DNA of 64,000 nucleotides from Algibacter_G agarivorans (GCF_039543245.1 NZ_BAABJJ010000012.1:167085-231084), one strand, 5' to 3'. Positions 55,585 through 62,964 are shown, counted from the first letter of the stretch. Notes: a model not told the origin generated them from the sequence alone. Made by a program: numbers and translations.

Positions 55585-55689
55585 CTCAAGGAGACAAATA
55601 CCAATATTATTAACTTTTTACTTAAAATAGAATTGCTTTTACATCGAAGTCTTTCGAAACTGAAACCACACTTTTTATAGACCGCTTTA

Positions 55690-56316
55690 TTATTTACCAT
55701 TAAAGGCATTCATAGTATTATTGATTCCCGCTAAACCGAAAGATTTAATAAGTTCTACAGATTTATCTAGGCGTTCTTTCAAGTTTTTATTTTCTTCATC
55801 TGTCCATTCTCCTAAAACATAATCCACTTGTCGCCCTTTGCTAAAAACATCACTTATTCCGAACCTGAATCGGTTGTATTTTGTGGTGTTCAATTTATCT
55901 TGAATATCTTTCAAACCATTGTGCCCACCATCGCTACCTTTTGTTTTTAAACGAATACTTCCAAAAGGTAAATTTAAATCGTCTGTGATAACCAATAGAT
56001 TTTCTAAAGGAATTTTTTCTTTAGTAAGCCAATACAAAACCGCTTTTCCGCTTAAATTCATATAAGTGTTTGGCTTTAATAAGATAAACGTTCTCCCTTT
56101 TAACTTATAGGTCGTTATATCGCCTAGTTTTTGGGTTTCAAAAGTTAGACTTTCTTGGTTTGCAAAATAGTCTAACACTTTAAAACCAATATTATGACGT
56201 GTGTTTTCATATTTTTCACCAATATTACCTAAGCCAACTATTAAATATTTTTTCATAGGATCTTGTGCTTTTATATGCGTTTTCTTCCTAAATAATTTCA
56301 GTAAAAATCGGTACAT
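55690..56316 (-). CDS. pth: peptidyl-tRNA hydrolase
   Basis: A 208-aa Pth with a basic N-terminal extension (MYRFLLKLFRKKTHIKAQDP); the catalytic core starts at MKKYLIVGLGNIGEKYENTR, where ATG 56256 is the alternative start giving 188 aa. The active histidine is in NTRHNIGF and the asparagines are in NTYMNLSG and GHNGLKDI. Pth frees tRNAs from dropped peptides. Flavobacterial homologues often carry such an extension, so I kept the longer form. Confidence 0.93.
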   Translation of the reverse strand: MYRFLLKLFRKKTHIKAQDPMKKYLIVGLGNIGEKYENTRHNIGFKVLDYFANQESLTFETQKLGDITTYKLKGRTFILLKPNTYMNLSGKAVLYWLTKEKIPLENLLVITDDLNLPFGSIRLKTKGSDGGHNGLKDIQDKLNTTKYNRFRFGISDVFSKGRQVDYVLGEWTDEENKNLKERLDKSVELIKSFGLAGINNTMNAFNGK

Positions 56317-56444
56317 AAAAAGATTGATTTTTTTGTAAAAATAAAGATTTTTTTAAAGCTAGTTAGTCATACCAAATAAACTTCAGACATTAAGAAGGTC
56401 ATTTTTTGCTTTATGATTCCAAATCAGAATTCTATTATTTTTAG

Positions 56445-56464
56445 ATTCCCGATTTCACGGGAAT
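56445..56464. repeat. hairpin repeat (ATTCCC/GGGAAT)
   Basis: ATTCCC-GATTTCAC-GGGAAT followed by GAC, another relative of the dispersed hairpin repeats, between rplY and pth. Confidence 0.5.
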
Positions 56465-56516
56465 GACAATTTCAACTTTAACCTCGAGGATAAATCCACG
56501 AGGAATTTTTTTTTTC

Positions 56517-56551
56517 AAATAAAAAAGCATCCCGAATAACAGGATGCTTTT
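56517..56551 (-). terminator. Rho-independent terminator of rplY
   Basis: Arms AAAAGCATCC (56523-56532) and GGATGCTTTT (56542-56551), with the A run on the left giving a U run for minus-strand transcripts, 22 bp after the rplY stop. Confidence 0.85.
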
Positions 56552-56573
56552 AATATTTAGTTGAGAATATGTT

Positions 56574-57206
56574 CTATTCTTGAGTTGCCTCAGCAGCTGG
56601 TGCTTCTGCTCCTTCTGCCCCTTCTTCTAATTCATCTTCATCTTCTTCATCTGCAATCGCTACTCTAGATGTACTAACTCGACAAACTACAGTAGTATCT
56701 GTCTGTAAAAAAGTATAATCTCCTGCAGGTAAATCACCTATCGCTACTTTATCTCCAATTTTTAGAGGTGTAATATCTATCTCTATAAAATCCGGTAAGT
56801 TAGCTGGAAGTGCTTTTATACGTAGCTTTCTGTTATTTCTTCTTAAAACACCACCGTTTTTAACACCTTTAGAGTTACCAACAAGGTTAACAGGAATATT
56901 TAACGCTATTTCTTTGTCTTCAAATAACTGATAAAAATCTACGTGTAAAATTCTATCGGTAACTGGATGAAATTGAATGTCTTGAAGTACTGCATTTAAT
57001 ACTTCACCACTTTCTAAATTAATCACAACTGTATGCGCATTAGGCGTGTATACTAGTTTTGAGAAAGCTAATTCTGGTGCTGAGAAATGCACTGGCTTGT
57101 CTCCTCCGTATAATACGCAAGGAACCTGACCAGCATTACGTAAGGCTTTTGTTGCTTTTTTGCCTACGCTTTCTCTTTGAGATCCGTTGATTGTAATTGA
57201 TTTCAT
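56574..57206 (-). CDS. rplY: 50S ribosomal protein L25/general stress protein Ctc
   Basis: A 210-aa L25 of the long (Ctc) type. Residues ~1-90 are the 5S rRNA-binding L25 domain (ITINGSQRESVGKKATKALR), ~95-185 the TL5 C-terminal domain (LNIPVNLVGNSKGVKNGGVL), and the last ~28 residues are an acidic tail (EDEDELEEGAEG). It is downstream of prs, a common pair, 67 bp apart on the same strand. Confidence 0.96.
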   Translation of the reverse strand: MKSITINGSQRESVGKKATKALRNAGQVPCVLYGGDKPVHFSAPELAFSKLVYTPNAHTVVINLESGEVLNAVLQDIQFHPVTDRILHVDFYQLFEDKEIALNIPVNLVGNSKGVKNGGVLRRNNRKLRIKALPANLPDFIEIDITPLKIGDKVAIGDLPAGDYTFLQTDTTVVCRVSTSRVAIADEEDEDELEEGAEGAEAPAAEATQE

Positions 57207-57273
57207 AATTTCTATTTAATGATTTTTAATTGTATTGTGTAAATAATTTAATTAATATTCTGTTTTGAGTGAT

Positions 57274-58215
57274 TTACATGACAAATTTTGAACTAATAGA
57301 TTGATTATTGTGTACTTTATCCATAACCTGTGCAAATAAATCAGCGCAGCTTAAAACTTTAATTTTATCACTTAAAGGTTTAACGGGTATGGAGTCAGTA
57401 ACTATTAATTCTTCTAATTTTGAATTGTTTATATTCTCATAAGCTTTACCTGACAATATTGGATGTGTACATATAGCTCTTACACTTAATGCACCACGCT
57501 CCATCATTAAATCAGCTGCTTTTGTTAAGGTCCCTGCCGTGTCTACCATATCATCAACAAGTACTACATTTTTCCCTTCTACATTACCAATAAGCTCCAT
57601 ATGAGAAATTATATTGGCCTTTGCCCGTTGTTTATAACAAATTACAACGTCACTTTTTAATGCCTTAGAATATGCATAAGCTCTTTTGGAACCTCCCATG
57701 TCTGGCGAAGCAATAGTTAAATTATCAAGGTTTAAACTTTTTAAATAAGGCAAGAATATCGTTGATGCAAATAAATGGTCTACGGGTTTTTCAAAAAATC
57801 CTTGAATTTGATCGGCATGTAAATCCATAGTGATAATTCGTGTTGCACCAGCAGCTTCGAGCATTTTTGCAACTAATTTTGCTGCAATTGGCACTCTTGG
57901 CTTATCTTTCCTGTCTTGTCTTGCCCATCCAAAATAAGGTAGCACAGCCGTAATATGCCTTGCTGAAGCACGTTTTGCCGCATCAATCATTAACAACATT
58001 TCCATTAAGTTTTCTGGACCAGGATTGGTAGAACCAATAATAAAAATCCGTGTTCCTCTTATAGACTCTTCATAGGATGGTTGAAATTCACCATCACTAT
58101 AAGTTGAAGTAATAACATTTCCTAATTTAGCACCAAAAGCCTTGGCGATTTTCTCACCTAGAACTTTACTCTGTGTACATGCAAAAATTTTGGCTTCTGT
58201 TATAACAATCGGCAT
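57274..58215 (-). CDS. prs: ribose-phosphate pyrophosphokinase
   Basis: A 313-aa PRPP synthase, which makes PRPP from ribose-5-phosphate and ATP for nucleotide, His and Trp synthesis. The ATP-binding DRKDKPR, the PRPP loop VLVDDMVDTAGT and the flexible-loop region SPDMGGSKRAYAYSK are present. Length is standard. CAAATTTA at 58269-58276 (TAAATTTG on the minus strand) is a plausible -7 box, 54 bp before the start. Confidence 0.97.
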   Translation of the reverse strand: MPIVITEAKIFACTQSKVLGEKIAKAFGAKLGNVITSTYSDGEFQPSYEESIRGTRIFIIGSTNPGPENLMEMLLMIDAAKRASARHITAVLPYFGWARQDRKDKPRVPIAAKLVAKMLEAAGATRIITMDLHADQIQGFFEKPVDHLFASTIFLPYLKSLNLDNLTIASPDMGGSKRAYAYSKALKSDVVICYKQRAKANIISHMELIGNVEGKNVVLVDDMVDTAGTLTKAADLMMERGALSVRAICTHPILSGKAYENINNSKLEELIVTDSIPVKPLSDKIKVLSCADLFAQVMDKVHNNQSISSKFVM

Positions 58216-58315
58216 AGTTAACTTGTTGTTTTAGAGTGCGCAAACACCACGTGATTTTTAACGAGGTGCAAATTTATGCATTTATTTTAACCTAAAAAGT
58301 ATATTGAGTAGTATT

Positions 58316-58349
58316 TTTGTGTTTCATATCGAAAAAATATATATTTTTG
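58316..58349 (+). promoter_or_regulatory. promoter of tRNA-Leu
   Basis: TTTG (58316-58319), a 22-bp spacer and TATTTTTG (58342-58349) match the Bacteroidetes -33/-7 pattern; the tRNA starts 12 bp later. Confidence 0.65.
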
Positions 58350-58361
58350 TGTTCTGAAATT

Positions 58362-58443
58362 GCTCAAGTGGCGGAATTGGTAGACGCGCTGGATTCAAAA
58401 TCCAGTGACTTCGGTCGTGTGGGTTCGATTCCCACCTTGAGTA
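58362..58443 (+). tRNA. tRNA-Leu (anticodon CAA)
   Basis: An 82-nt tRNA: acceptor stem GCTCAAG/CTTGAGT, D-arm GCGGAATTGGTAGACGC, anticodon stem CTGGA/TCCAG with loop TTCAAAA (CAA at 58396-58398), long variable arm TGACTTCGGTCGT as in class II tRNAs, and T-arm GTGGG-TTCGATT-CCCAC. Reads UUG. CCA is not encoded. Its 3' end is the attachment site of the element that follows. Confidence 0.97.
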
Positions 58444-58444
58444 C
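58428..58444 (+). mobile_element. attL core (tRNA-Leu 3' end)
   Basis: ATTCCCACCTTGAGTAC, the last T-arm and acceptor bases of the tRNA, is repeated exactly at 62944-62960. Integration here leaves the tRNA intact. Confidence 0.85.
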
Positions 58445-58460
58445 TTTTAATTTCTTAAAA

Positions 58461-58498
58461 CACCCTATTTACGATATCTAAGTAAGTAGGGTTTTTTA
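58461..58498. terminator. hairpin terminator after tRNA/at element left end
   Basis: CCCTATTTAC and GTAAGTAGGG pair (one G-T) and are followed by TTTTTTA on the plus strand; it could end the tRNA-Leu transcript now that the element has displaced the native one at 62965-63010. Confidence 0.7.
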
Positions 58499-58501
58499 TT
58501 T

Positions 58502-58522
58502 GTGCCGACATAGTGTACAACA
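58502..58522 (+). repeat. 21-bp direct repeat, left copy (possible integrase arm site)
   Basis: GTGCCGACATAGTGTACAAC plus A; differs from the right copy at 62785-62805 by one base. Lies 58 bp inside the left core. Confidence 0.8.
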
Positions 58523-58540
58523 ATAGACTAAAACCTTATT

Positions 58541-58804
58541 TTATTTAGCTATTATAAACTTATTAAGTAATTCAATTGGAACAAATAACTCAATCCCTTC
58601 ATTTTTTGTTATCCCAGTACAGGCATTAGTCTTAGTATTTAATAATTTTGAGTTATTGGAAATATAAACATCATCACTTAACTTTAATTCAACGGGGGCC
58701 AGTATATTATTAACATCTGTAAAATGTATATAATGGTAATTATCTATATCTAGTATAGGAATATCAAATTGTTTCCAGTAGTTCACTGTTTCAAAAATCA
58801 TCAT
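58541..58804 (-). CDS. hypothetical protein of the element (87 aa)
   Basis: An 87-aa protein starting MMIFETVNYWKQFDIPILDI and ending ELFVPIELLNKFIIAK. Mixed alpha/beta, two-residue DI repeats, one cysteine, no signal or TM. The last gene of the element on the minus strand, separated from the rest by the 300-bp repeat-containing region. No family recognised. It could be cargo, for example a small effector or inhibitor, but nothing in the sequence says so. Confidence 0.6.
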   Translation of the reverse strand: MMIFETVNYWKQFDIPILDIDNYHYIHFTDVNNILAPVELKLSDDVYISNNSKLLNTKTNACTGITKNEGIELFVPIELLNKFIIAK

Positions 58805-59105
58805 TAATATTGTTTTATATTATTAATATTCAATTACTTATACCCCCCCTATGCGTTTTTTTTCATTGTGTAAAATCCTGACTAAACAGCGATGTAGGAT
58901 ATATAAAAACGCTAGTGATTTAACCCCACACCCCCTTAATACTATTTAAAATATCAATAATACGAGCGTCAACATGTTTATCTCTCTTCTTTTAATATTT
59001 CTTTTTTATTATATATATTATTGGTGTAAAATAATTCATAGTAGGTATGCATTATTATTCATAGAGGGTATGTATTATTATTCATAGTTAATTAAATAGA
59101 ATCAA
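58805..59105. other. candidate replication origin region of the element
   Basis: A 301-bp non-coding region between the winged-helix gene and the 87-aa gene. It holds 23-bp direct repeats (59034-59087), an A+T-rich block TTATTATATATATTATTGG (59006-59024), and ATACCCCCCCTATG at 58840-58853, which resembles the reverse complement of the repeat core. This is the usual make-up of an iteron origin, but no function is shown. Confidence 0.5.
59034..59087 (+). repeat. 23-bp direct repeats (2.3 copies), iteron-like
   Basis: Unit starts ATTCATAG and continues with AGGTATGCATTATT. Copies at 59034-59056 and 59057-59079 differ at three positions; the first 8 bp recur at 59080-59087. They end 18 bp from the stop of the winged-helix gene. 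Confidence 0.85.
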
Positions 59106-59708
59106 CTATTTAGACCTACCATACAACTCAAACTTTACAGCGTTTAAAAGATGCTCATAAATATTCTTTGTATTATAGTTATACTCGTTTATATCTCTTG
59201 TATCATTAAACCTATCAATGAATTTTTTAAAACTTTCTTTATCATTAAAAAGAGGTTGCCATTCATTTACGAATCCTTTCCAAAGGGTAGGTTTATTTTT
59301 TTCTAAAAAACTAATCGAACGTATAGAATAATCAACATCATAACATAATTCAATAAGTTTTTTATGCACATTAATATATCTATCCTTTCGGTTCTTAATA
59401 TGAATTTTAATTAAACCATTATCTTTTAAAGGCACTAAATATTTTTTCAACATCCTACTACTTACCTTCAGATAAATAAGGTTGTCCAAAATATAATTGG
59501 TATTCATTAATACGTACTTTTCACCTTCAAACATAATCATCGGCATTTTATCATTTTTACGAAAACTTTCTATAATAAATGCCAACAACACACAATGAGA
59601 AACTTTTAAATATTCATCTTTTAAATTATTATTTAGGTGAAAATCTTTAATAGCCTTATAATTTATATAAGAACCATAATAATAGTTTACTTGAGTTTTA
59701 CTACTCAT
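59106..59708 (-). CDS. winged-helix protein, possible replication initiator
   Basis: A 200-aa protein. Residues ~35-120 read as a winged helix: VSHCVLLAFIIESFRKND, YVLMNTNYILDNLIYLKVSS, RMLKKYLVPLKDNGLIKIHI, then a basic wing NRKDRYINV. This pattern (a helix-turn-helix followed by DNGLI) is typical of replication initiators and DnaD-like proteins of plasmids and phages. It lies next to iteron-like repeats and a palindromic site overlies its promoter region. The Rep function is inferred from fold and context. Confidence 0.65.
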   Translation of the reverse strand: MSSKTQVNYYYGSYINYKAIKDFHLNNNLKDEYLKVSHCVLLAFIIESFRKNDKMPMIMFEGEKYVLMNTNYILDNLIYLKVSSRMLKKYLVPLKDNGLIKIHIKNRKDRYINVHKKLIELCYDVDYSIRSISFLEKNKPTLWKGFVNEWQPLFNDKESFKKFIDRFNDTRDINEYNYNTKNIYEHLLNAVKFELYGRSK

Positions 59709-59724
59709 GATTTTGTATATTTAC

Positions 59725-59754
59725 GTTGTACTAACGATGCCTTGTTAGTACAAC
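59725..59754. promoter_or_regulatory. perfect 11-bp inverted repeat upstream of the winged-helix gene
   Basis: GTTGTACTAAC and GTTAGTACAAC around GATGCCTT, 17 bp before the ATG at 59708. Its right arm plus the next bases (GTACAACATTT) is shared with the right-end 21-bp repeat and following bases at 62797-62807. Likely an operator for the element's own regulator, or a binding site for Rep. Confidence 0.6.
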
Positions 59755-59786
59755 ATTTGAACAATTTAAGGGAGCAATGCTCCCTT

Positions 59787-60257
59787 TTATTTTTTGTATA
59801 GTTTATGCTCCTGAATTATAGCCTTTTGAAGCTCTTTACTAACCGGATAAAAATCCCTGAAGATATCAACAACTAAAATTTTATTATCGTTGAGTAATTG
59901 AGCTATAACCCAATGTTGAGGTGTTTCAAAGTCTTTGCCTTTAGCTGTTTTTGTGTTTAGCTCTACTATTTGCGAAATGTTACCTTCAAAAACTTTAGAG
60001 AATTGAGTAAACGACAAACCAGTTTTAGAACATCGCAACCAGTTAGTATCATTTCTAAAATATAGGTAGTTTTCAAAAAACCTGCTAGTATCGTGAAAAC
60101 CATTATCTTTTTCAATCCTTACAATATCAGTACACAACTCAAAACCATTTGATTTGCTACTTATTTCCTTTTTGTAGTAGCTCATTGTTTTAGCGTCATT
60201 TGTTGAGGTCCTACCATAAATAGCACGCTCATATTTTAAGTTCCCGGTACTATACAT
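59787..60257 (-). CDS. hypothetical protein of the element (156 aa)
   Basis: A 156-aa soluble protein, MYSTGNLKYERAIYGRTSTN at the start. The centre (CTDIVRIEKDNGFHDTSRFF, NTNWLRCSKTGLSFTQF) and the C-terminal TPQHWVIAQLLNDNKILVVD look like an alpha/beta domain; no catalytic motif stands out. Five bp separate it from the HTH gene upstream, so they are co-transcribed. No family recognised; possible roles include control of excision or replication. Confidence 0.65.
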   Translation of the reverse strand: MYSTGNLKYERAIYGRTSTNDAKTMSYYKKEISSKSNGFELCTDIVRIEKDNGFHDTSRFFENYLYFRNDTNWLRCSKTGLSFTQFSKVFEGNISQIVELNTKTAKGKDFETPQHWVIAQLLNDNKILVVDIFRDFYPVSKELQKAIIQEHKLYKK

Positions 60258-60262
60258 AAGAC

Positions 60263-60541
60263 CTACTTATTAGAATTATACAATGTTTCGGTTACTTTTT
60301 TACGGCTGAAATAGGTTTTATTACCCATTTTATAAGGGTGCAAAATTCCTTTGTTTACCCAATCATGTAGGCATACTAAAGATATTTTTAAAAGGGCTGC
60401 GGTTTCCTTTCTCGACATAAAGTCGTCTGGTTCCTTTGGTGTGAAGTTCTTTTTTAAATCGTCTAATTGAGATTTAATTTTTTCATCGATTAGGTTTGCA
60501 AGTGCATTTGGACTTGTAGAAATAAATTGTATCGTTTCCAT
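60263..60541 (-). CDS. helix-turn-helix (excisionase-like) protein
   Basis: A 92-aa protein. Residues ~44-90 are a MerR/excisionase-type helix-turn-helix: MSRKETAALLKISLVCLHDW with the wing VNKGILHPYKMGNKTYFSRK. An N-terminal helix (~10-35) may serve dimerisation. Such proteins are standard beside Bacteroidetes tyrosine integrases and act as recombination directionality factors or repressors. First gene of the HTH-156-aa pair. Confidence 0.85.
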   Translation of the reverse strand: METIQFISTSPNALANLIDEKIKSQLDDLKKNFTPKEPDDFMSRKETAALLKISLVCLHDWVNKGILHPYKMGNKTYFSRKKVTETLYNSNK

Positions 60542-60603
60542 AACTTATAATGTTTAATGTTATGGCAAATATGAATTACAGATACCTCAAAAAACCCTCA
60601 ATC

Positions 60604-61227
60604 TTACTCAATACCGTTGAGGTGTTTAAAATCTTTTAACAAATCAGTTAAAAACGATTCTTGTTTTAAATACTTTTCATCATTTATTTGGATATCATCT
60701 AAACGAGAAAACTTAATTTTACCCAAATCACAATTAAATCTTACAAATTCTAAATATCGAGTATTAGTGCCTTTAATATAGTTCTTGTATCGTAAGAAGT
60801 GAAGCATTATAGTATATTTAACGGTTATTGCACCCTCAAAACTTTCATTAATGTAATTAAATAGTTCAAGTCCATTTTCATTAAAAAGGTCTGTATATCT
60901 ATTCTTTTGAGTTTTAACCTCAATACTTTGTTTTATAAAGCCTTTTAATTTTAACAGCTCATAATAATTGAAAACACACGAAACCCTTTCGCCCCAGTAC
61001 TCAAATTGTTTATTTGGCAAATACTCTACTGGATAAGAATAATCTTTATCTAACAATAATCTTTCATTAATTGTTTTTAACAAAGAATCAATTCTAATAT
61101 CAATATGCTCTAACAATTCATTTTTCAACACAATATCACATCTATTTAATCGAGCTGGAATTTCAGCAATTTCAATTAAATAGGTTTGTAAAGTGTGATA
61201 ATCTGTTTTTAGTATTCCTTTAGCCAT
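60604..61227 (-). CDS. hypothetical protein of the element (207 aa), RteC-like in layout only
   Basis: A 207-aa helical, charged protein (MAKGILKTDYHTLQTYLIEI; HIDIRIDSLLKTINERLLLD; YTIMLHFLRYKNYIKGTN). It is reminiscent of RteC regulators of Bacteroides conjugative transposons in length and its place beside the integrase, but I could not confirm shared motifs. No signal peptide or TM. It lies between the HTH gene and the integrase/59-aa pair, so regulation of the element is possible. Confidence 0.6.
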   Translation of the reverse strand: MAKGILKTDYHTLQTYLIEIAEIPARLNRCDIVLKNELLEHIDIRIDSLLKTINERLLLDKDYSYPVEYLPNKQFEYWGERVSCVFNYYELLKLKGFIKQSIEVKTQKNRYTDLFNENGLELFNYINESFEGAITVKYTIMLHFLRYKNYIKGTNTRYLEFVRFNCDLGKIKFSRLDDIQINDEKYLKQESFLTDLLKDFKHLNGIE

Positions 61228-61243
61228 TTGAACATAGATTTAT

Positions 61244-61423
61244 TTAACTATACATTTTACCTCTAAACTCTTTATAATCTTTATAAAGTTTTTTACCTAT
61301 AATCCAGCCGACCTCGTTATTGAGATAATTAAACGCCTCTATATTTGTTCTATAAAAAGGCAACAGTTCAAAGAAAGTGTCGTAAAATCCTGAATTAGTG
61401 GTAAAATCTCGATTTGTTTTCAT
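61244..61423 (-). CDS. small protein overlapping the integrase stop (59 aa)
   Basis: ATG at 61421-61423 overlaps the integrase TGA (61420-61422) in an ATGA junction, and the frame runs to 61244: MKTNRDFTTNSGFYDTFFEL, then NIEAFNYLNNEVGWIIGKKL and a basic end KDYKEFRGKMYS. The 4-bp overlap implies translational coupling to the integrase. No family recognised; it could be a small partner of the integrase. Confidence 0.65.
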   Translation of the reverse strand: MKTNRDFTTNSGFYDTFFELLPFYRTNIEAFNYLNNEVGWIIGKKLYKDYKEFRGKMYS

Positions 61424-62733
61424 GCGGTTTCAGTTTTAATAATATTTAATTTTGTTTTTTGTTCTTTCTTTAACTCCTGGACTTTCCAAAATTCATTTAA
61501 TACATTGGCGCTGTCCTTTGCTGTTTTTCCTATGTAGTTTAAAAACATTTTTTCCGTAGTGTGCCCAGTTACAGCCATAAGTACTGGAGTAGGTAATTTT
61601 CCGTAGTGATTTGTAGCAAATGACCGTCTGCAGATATGCGAACTAACTAACTCATGTTTATTATATTCGCCTTTAACCTTTCGCCAAACTCCTTTTTTAA
61701 TTTTGGTTTGTTTCGACCCGTTAACCAATTCTTTAATTCCAGCATCTTTGCACACGGTTTTAATATAATCGTTAAATCTTTGGTCCGAAATTTCACGAGG
61801 GAATTCCCCGTTGAGATTGTTTAATATTTCCTTTACTTGAGGGTGTAAAGGCAGTATTATTTTTTGATTAGTTTTTTTAGCTGTATATTCAATAAAACCG
61901 TTTTGAATATTGTCTTTTGTAAATTTCAATAAATCACTAACACGGGCCCCAGTCCATAAACCTATGATCAACCAATTACGTGCATTTTCTAAATAAGATG
62001 TTTCCTTAAAATCGTGTGCAAAAATGGTTTGTATTTCGATTTCTGAAAGTGTTATAAAACTTACTTTCTCTCTTGTTGCTCTAAATTCCCCATTTAAAAC
62101 CACTGGATTTATTTTGATGCCGTATTTTTTAGCATCAATACAAATGGTTTTAATGTAGTTTATATAACGTCCAGTAGTATTAAGGTTTAATTTTTCAATT
62201 TTCAATAAGTAGTTTTTAAAATCATTGTAAAACTTCAAATCAATCATTTCAAACGTATAACGTTTCTTTTTATAAGTTTCAAAAGCTGTAACCTTGTTAA
62301 TTATAGTTTCATAACGTTTTAGTGTGTTACTGGTTACTCCGGTTACTCCAGTTGTTAGTACTTTCGATGTTAAATTTTCTTTGTAGTATTTTGAGTAATC
62401 TAAAATGTAGTTTAAATCGGTTTTGCCGTCTTGCTGAAAATACTCTTTAATGGTTTTATTTAGCCATTCTGAATTAATGATACCACCATTTGAATAATGG
62501 TCGTTAAAACTGTTTAAAATAGTTGTTTTAAGTCCGTTAAGGTCGTTTTGTAAATTCTTTTTATCGGCATACTCTGAAATCTGTTTTACAGTACCTTTTT
62601 GATTATTCCAATACTTTGGATTTATGAGTAAAGAAGTAGAACGTTTTAAATCTATTTTACGCCCTTGAGTGAAGCGTAAATAAACAGTAGTAGGGTTTTG
62701 ATTTCCTTTTGTGAAATACTTTAAAGAAGCCAT
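61420..62733 (-). CDS. tyrosine recombinase (integrase)
   Basis: A 437-aa integrase from the ATG at 62733 (MASLKYFTKGNQNPTTVYLR); an upstream start at 62772 is less likely. An N-terminal arm-binding domain (~1-100), core-binding SAM-like domain (~105-215) and catalytic domain (~225-437) are visible. Catalytic residues: R264 (TGARVSDLL), K near 287, H366 and R369 (SSHICRRSF), H391 (TGHTTEKM), Y400 (LNYIG). It would recombine the 17-bp tRNA-Leu core. Typical of Bacteroidetes mobile elements. Confidence 0.95.
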   Translation of the reverse strand: MASLKYFTKGNQNPTTVYLRFTQGRKIDLKRSTSLLINPKYWNNQKGTVKQISEYADKKNLQNDLNGLKTTILNSFNDHYSNGGIINSEWLNKTIKEYFQQDGKTDLNYILDYSKYYKENLTSKVLTTGVTGVTSNTLKRYETIINKVTAFETYKKKRYTFEMIDLKFYNDFKNYLLKIEKLNLNTTGRYINYIKTICIDAKKYGIKINPVVLNGEFRATREKVSFITLSEIEIQTIFAHDFKETSYLENARNWLIIGLWTGARVSDLLKFTKDNIQNGFIEYTAKKTNQKIILPLHPQVKEILNNLNGEFPREISDQRFNDYIKTVCKDAGIKELVNGSKQTKIKKGVWRKVKGEYNKHELVSSHICRRSFATNHYGKLPTPVLMAVTGHTTEKMFLNYIGKTAKDSANVLNEFWKVQELKKEQKTKLNIIKTETA

Positions 62734-62760
62734 ATTGTAAAGTCTAACATTTGAACAAAT

Positions 62761-62768
62761 CAAATATA
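62761..62768 (-). promoter_or_regulatory. -7 box of the integrase promoter
   Basis: CAAATATA on the plus strand reads TATATTTG on the minus strand, a perfect TAnnTTTG, 27 bp before the integrase ATG. The direct repeat at 62785-62805 covers the -33 area, so binding there would silence it. Confidence 0.55.
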
Positions 62769-62784
62769 GCAAATAATTTCAATG

Positions 62785-62805
62785 GTGCCGACATGGTGTA
62801 CAACA
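62785..62805 (+). repeat. 21-bp direct repeat, right copy (possible integrase arm site)
   Basis: GTGCCGACATGGTGTACAAC plus A; one mismatch to the left copy at 58502-58522 and the same orientation. Lies just upstream of the integrase promoter. Confidence 0.8.
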
Positions 62806-62943
62806 TTTATCTAATTTATACGAATTACCTCTAACTTATACTAATTTTAAACATTAAATAAAAACACTATTAATAGTAATAAAACAAGGGGTTTAAGGTT
62901 ATTTTAAAAGGATTTAAAACCATATCAAAATAAAGAGGGTTTC

Positions 62944-62960
62944 ATTCCCACCTTGAGTAC
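62944..62960 (+). mobile_element. attR core
   Basis: ATTCCCACCTTGAGTAC repeats the tRNA-Leu 3' end exactly; the bases to its left (GGGTTTC) still resemble the tRNA T-loop (GGGTTCG). No rest of a tRNA is present. The stretch 62806-62943 to its left is A+T-rich and has no ORF. Confidence 0.85.
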
Positions 62961-62964
62961 AAGT

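Larger units (their letters stand above)
58445..62960. mobile_element. tRNA-Leu-integrated element (~4.5 kb)
   Basis: DNA between the two 17-bp cores. All its ORFs are on the minus strand, the integrase lies at the distal end pointing inward, and the order is integrase, 59-aa ORF, 207-aa ORF, HTH protein, 156-aa ORF, winged-helix protein, repeat-rich spacer, 87-aa ORF. There are no phage structural, relaxase or restriction genes. A 21-bp direct repeat lies inside each end. This is a minimal integrative element or satellite; whether it excises or replicates is unknown. Confidence 0.85.

Noticed and set aside
56482..56503. CCTCG/CGAGG hairpin followed by a T run on the plus strand
   Set aside because: No plus-strand gene ends nearby and the stem is only 5 bp; more likely part of a repeat next to the rplY terminator.
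59034..59087. CRISPR array
   Set aside because: The copies are contiguous with no spacers and only 2.3 in number; no cas genes in the window.
60604..61227. Firm call of RteC for the 207-aa protein
   Set aside because: Length and place fit, but I could not see the conserved C-terminal part of RteC.
58445..62960. Prophage
   Set aside because: There are no capsid, portal, terminase, tail or lysis genes; only integration, regulation and Rep-like functions.
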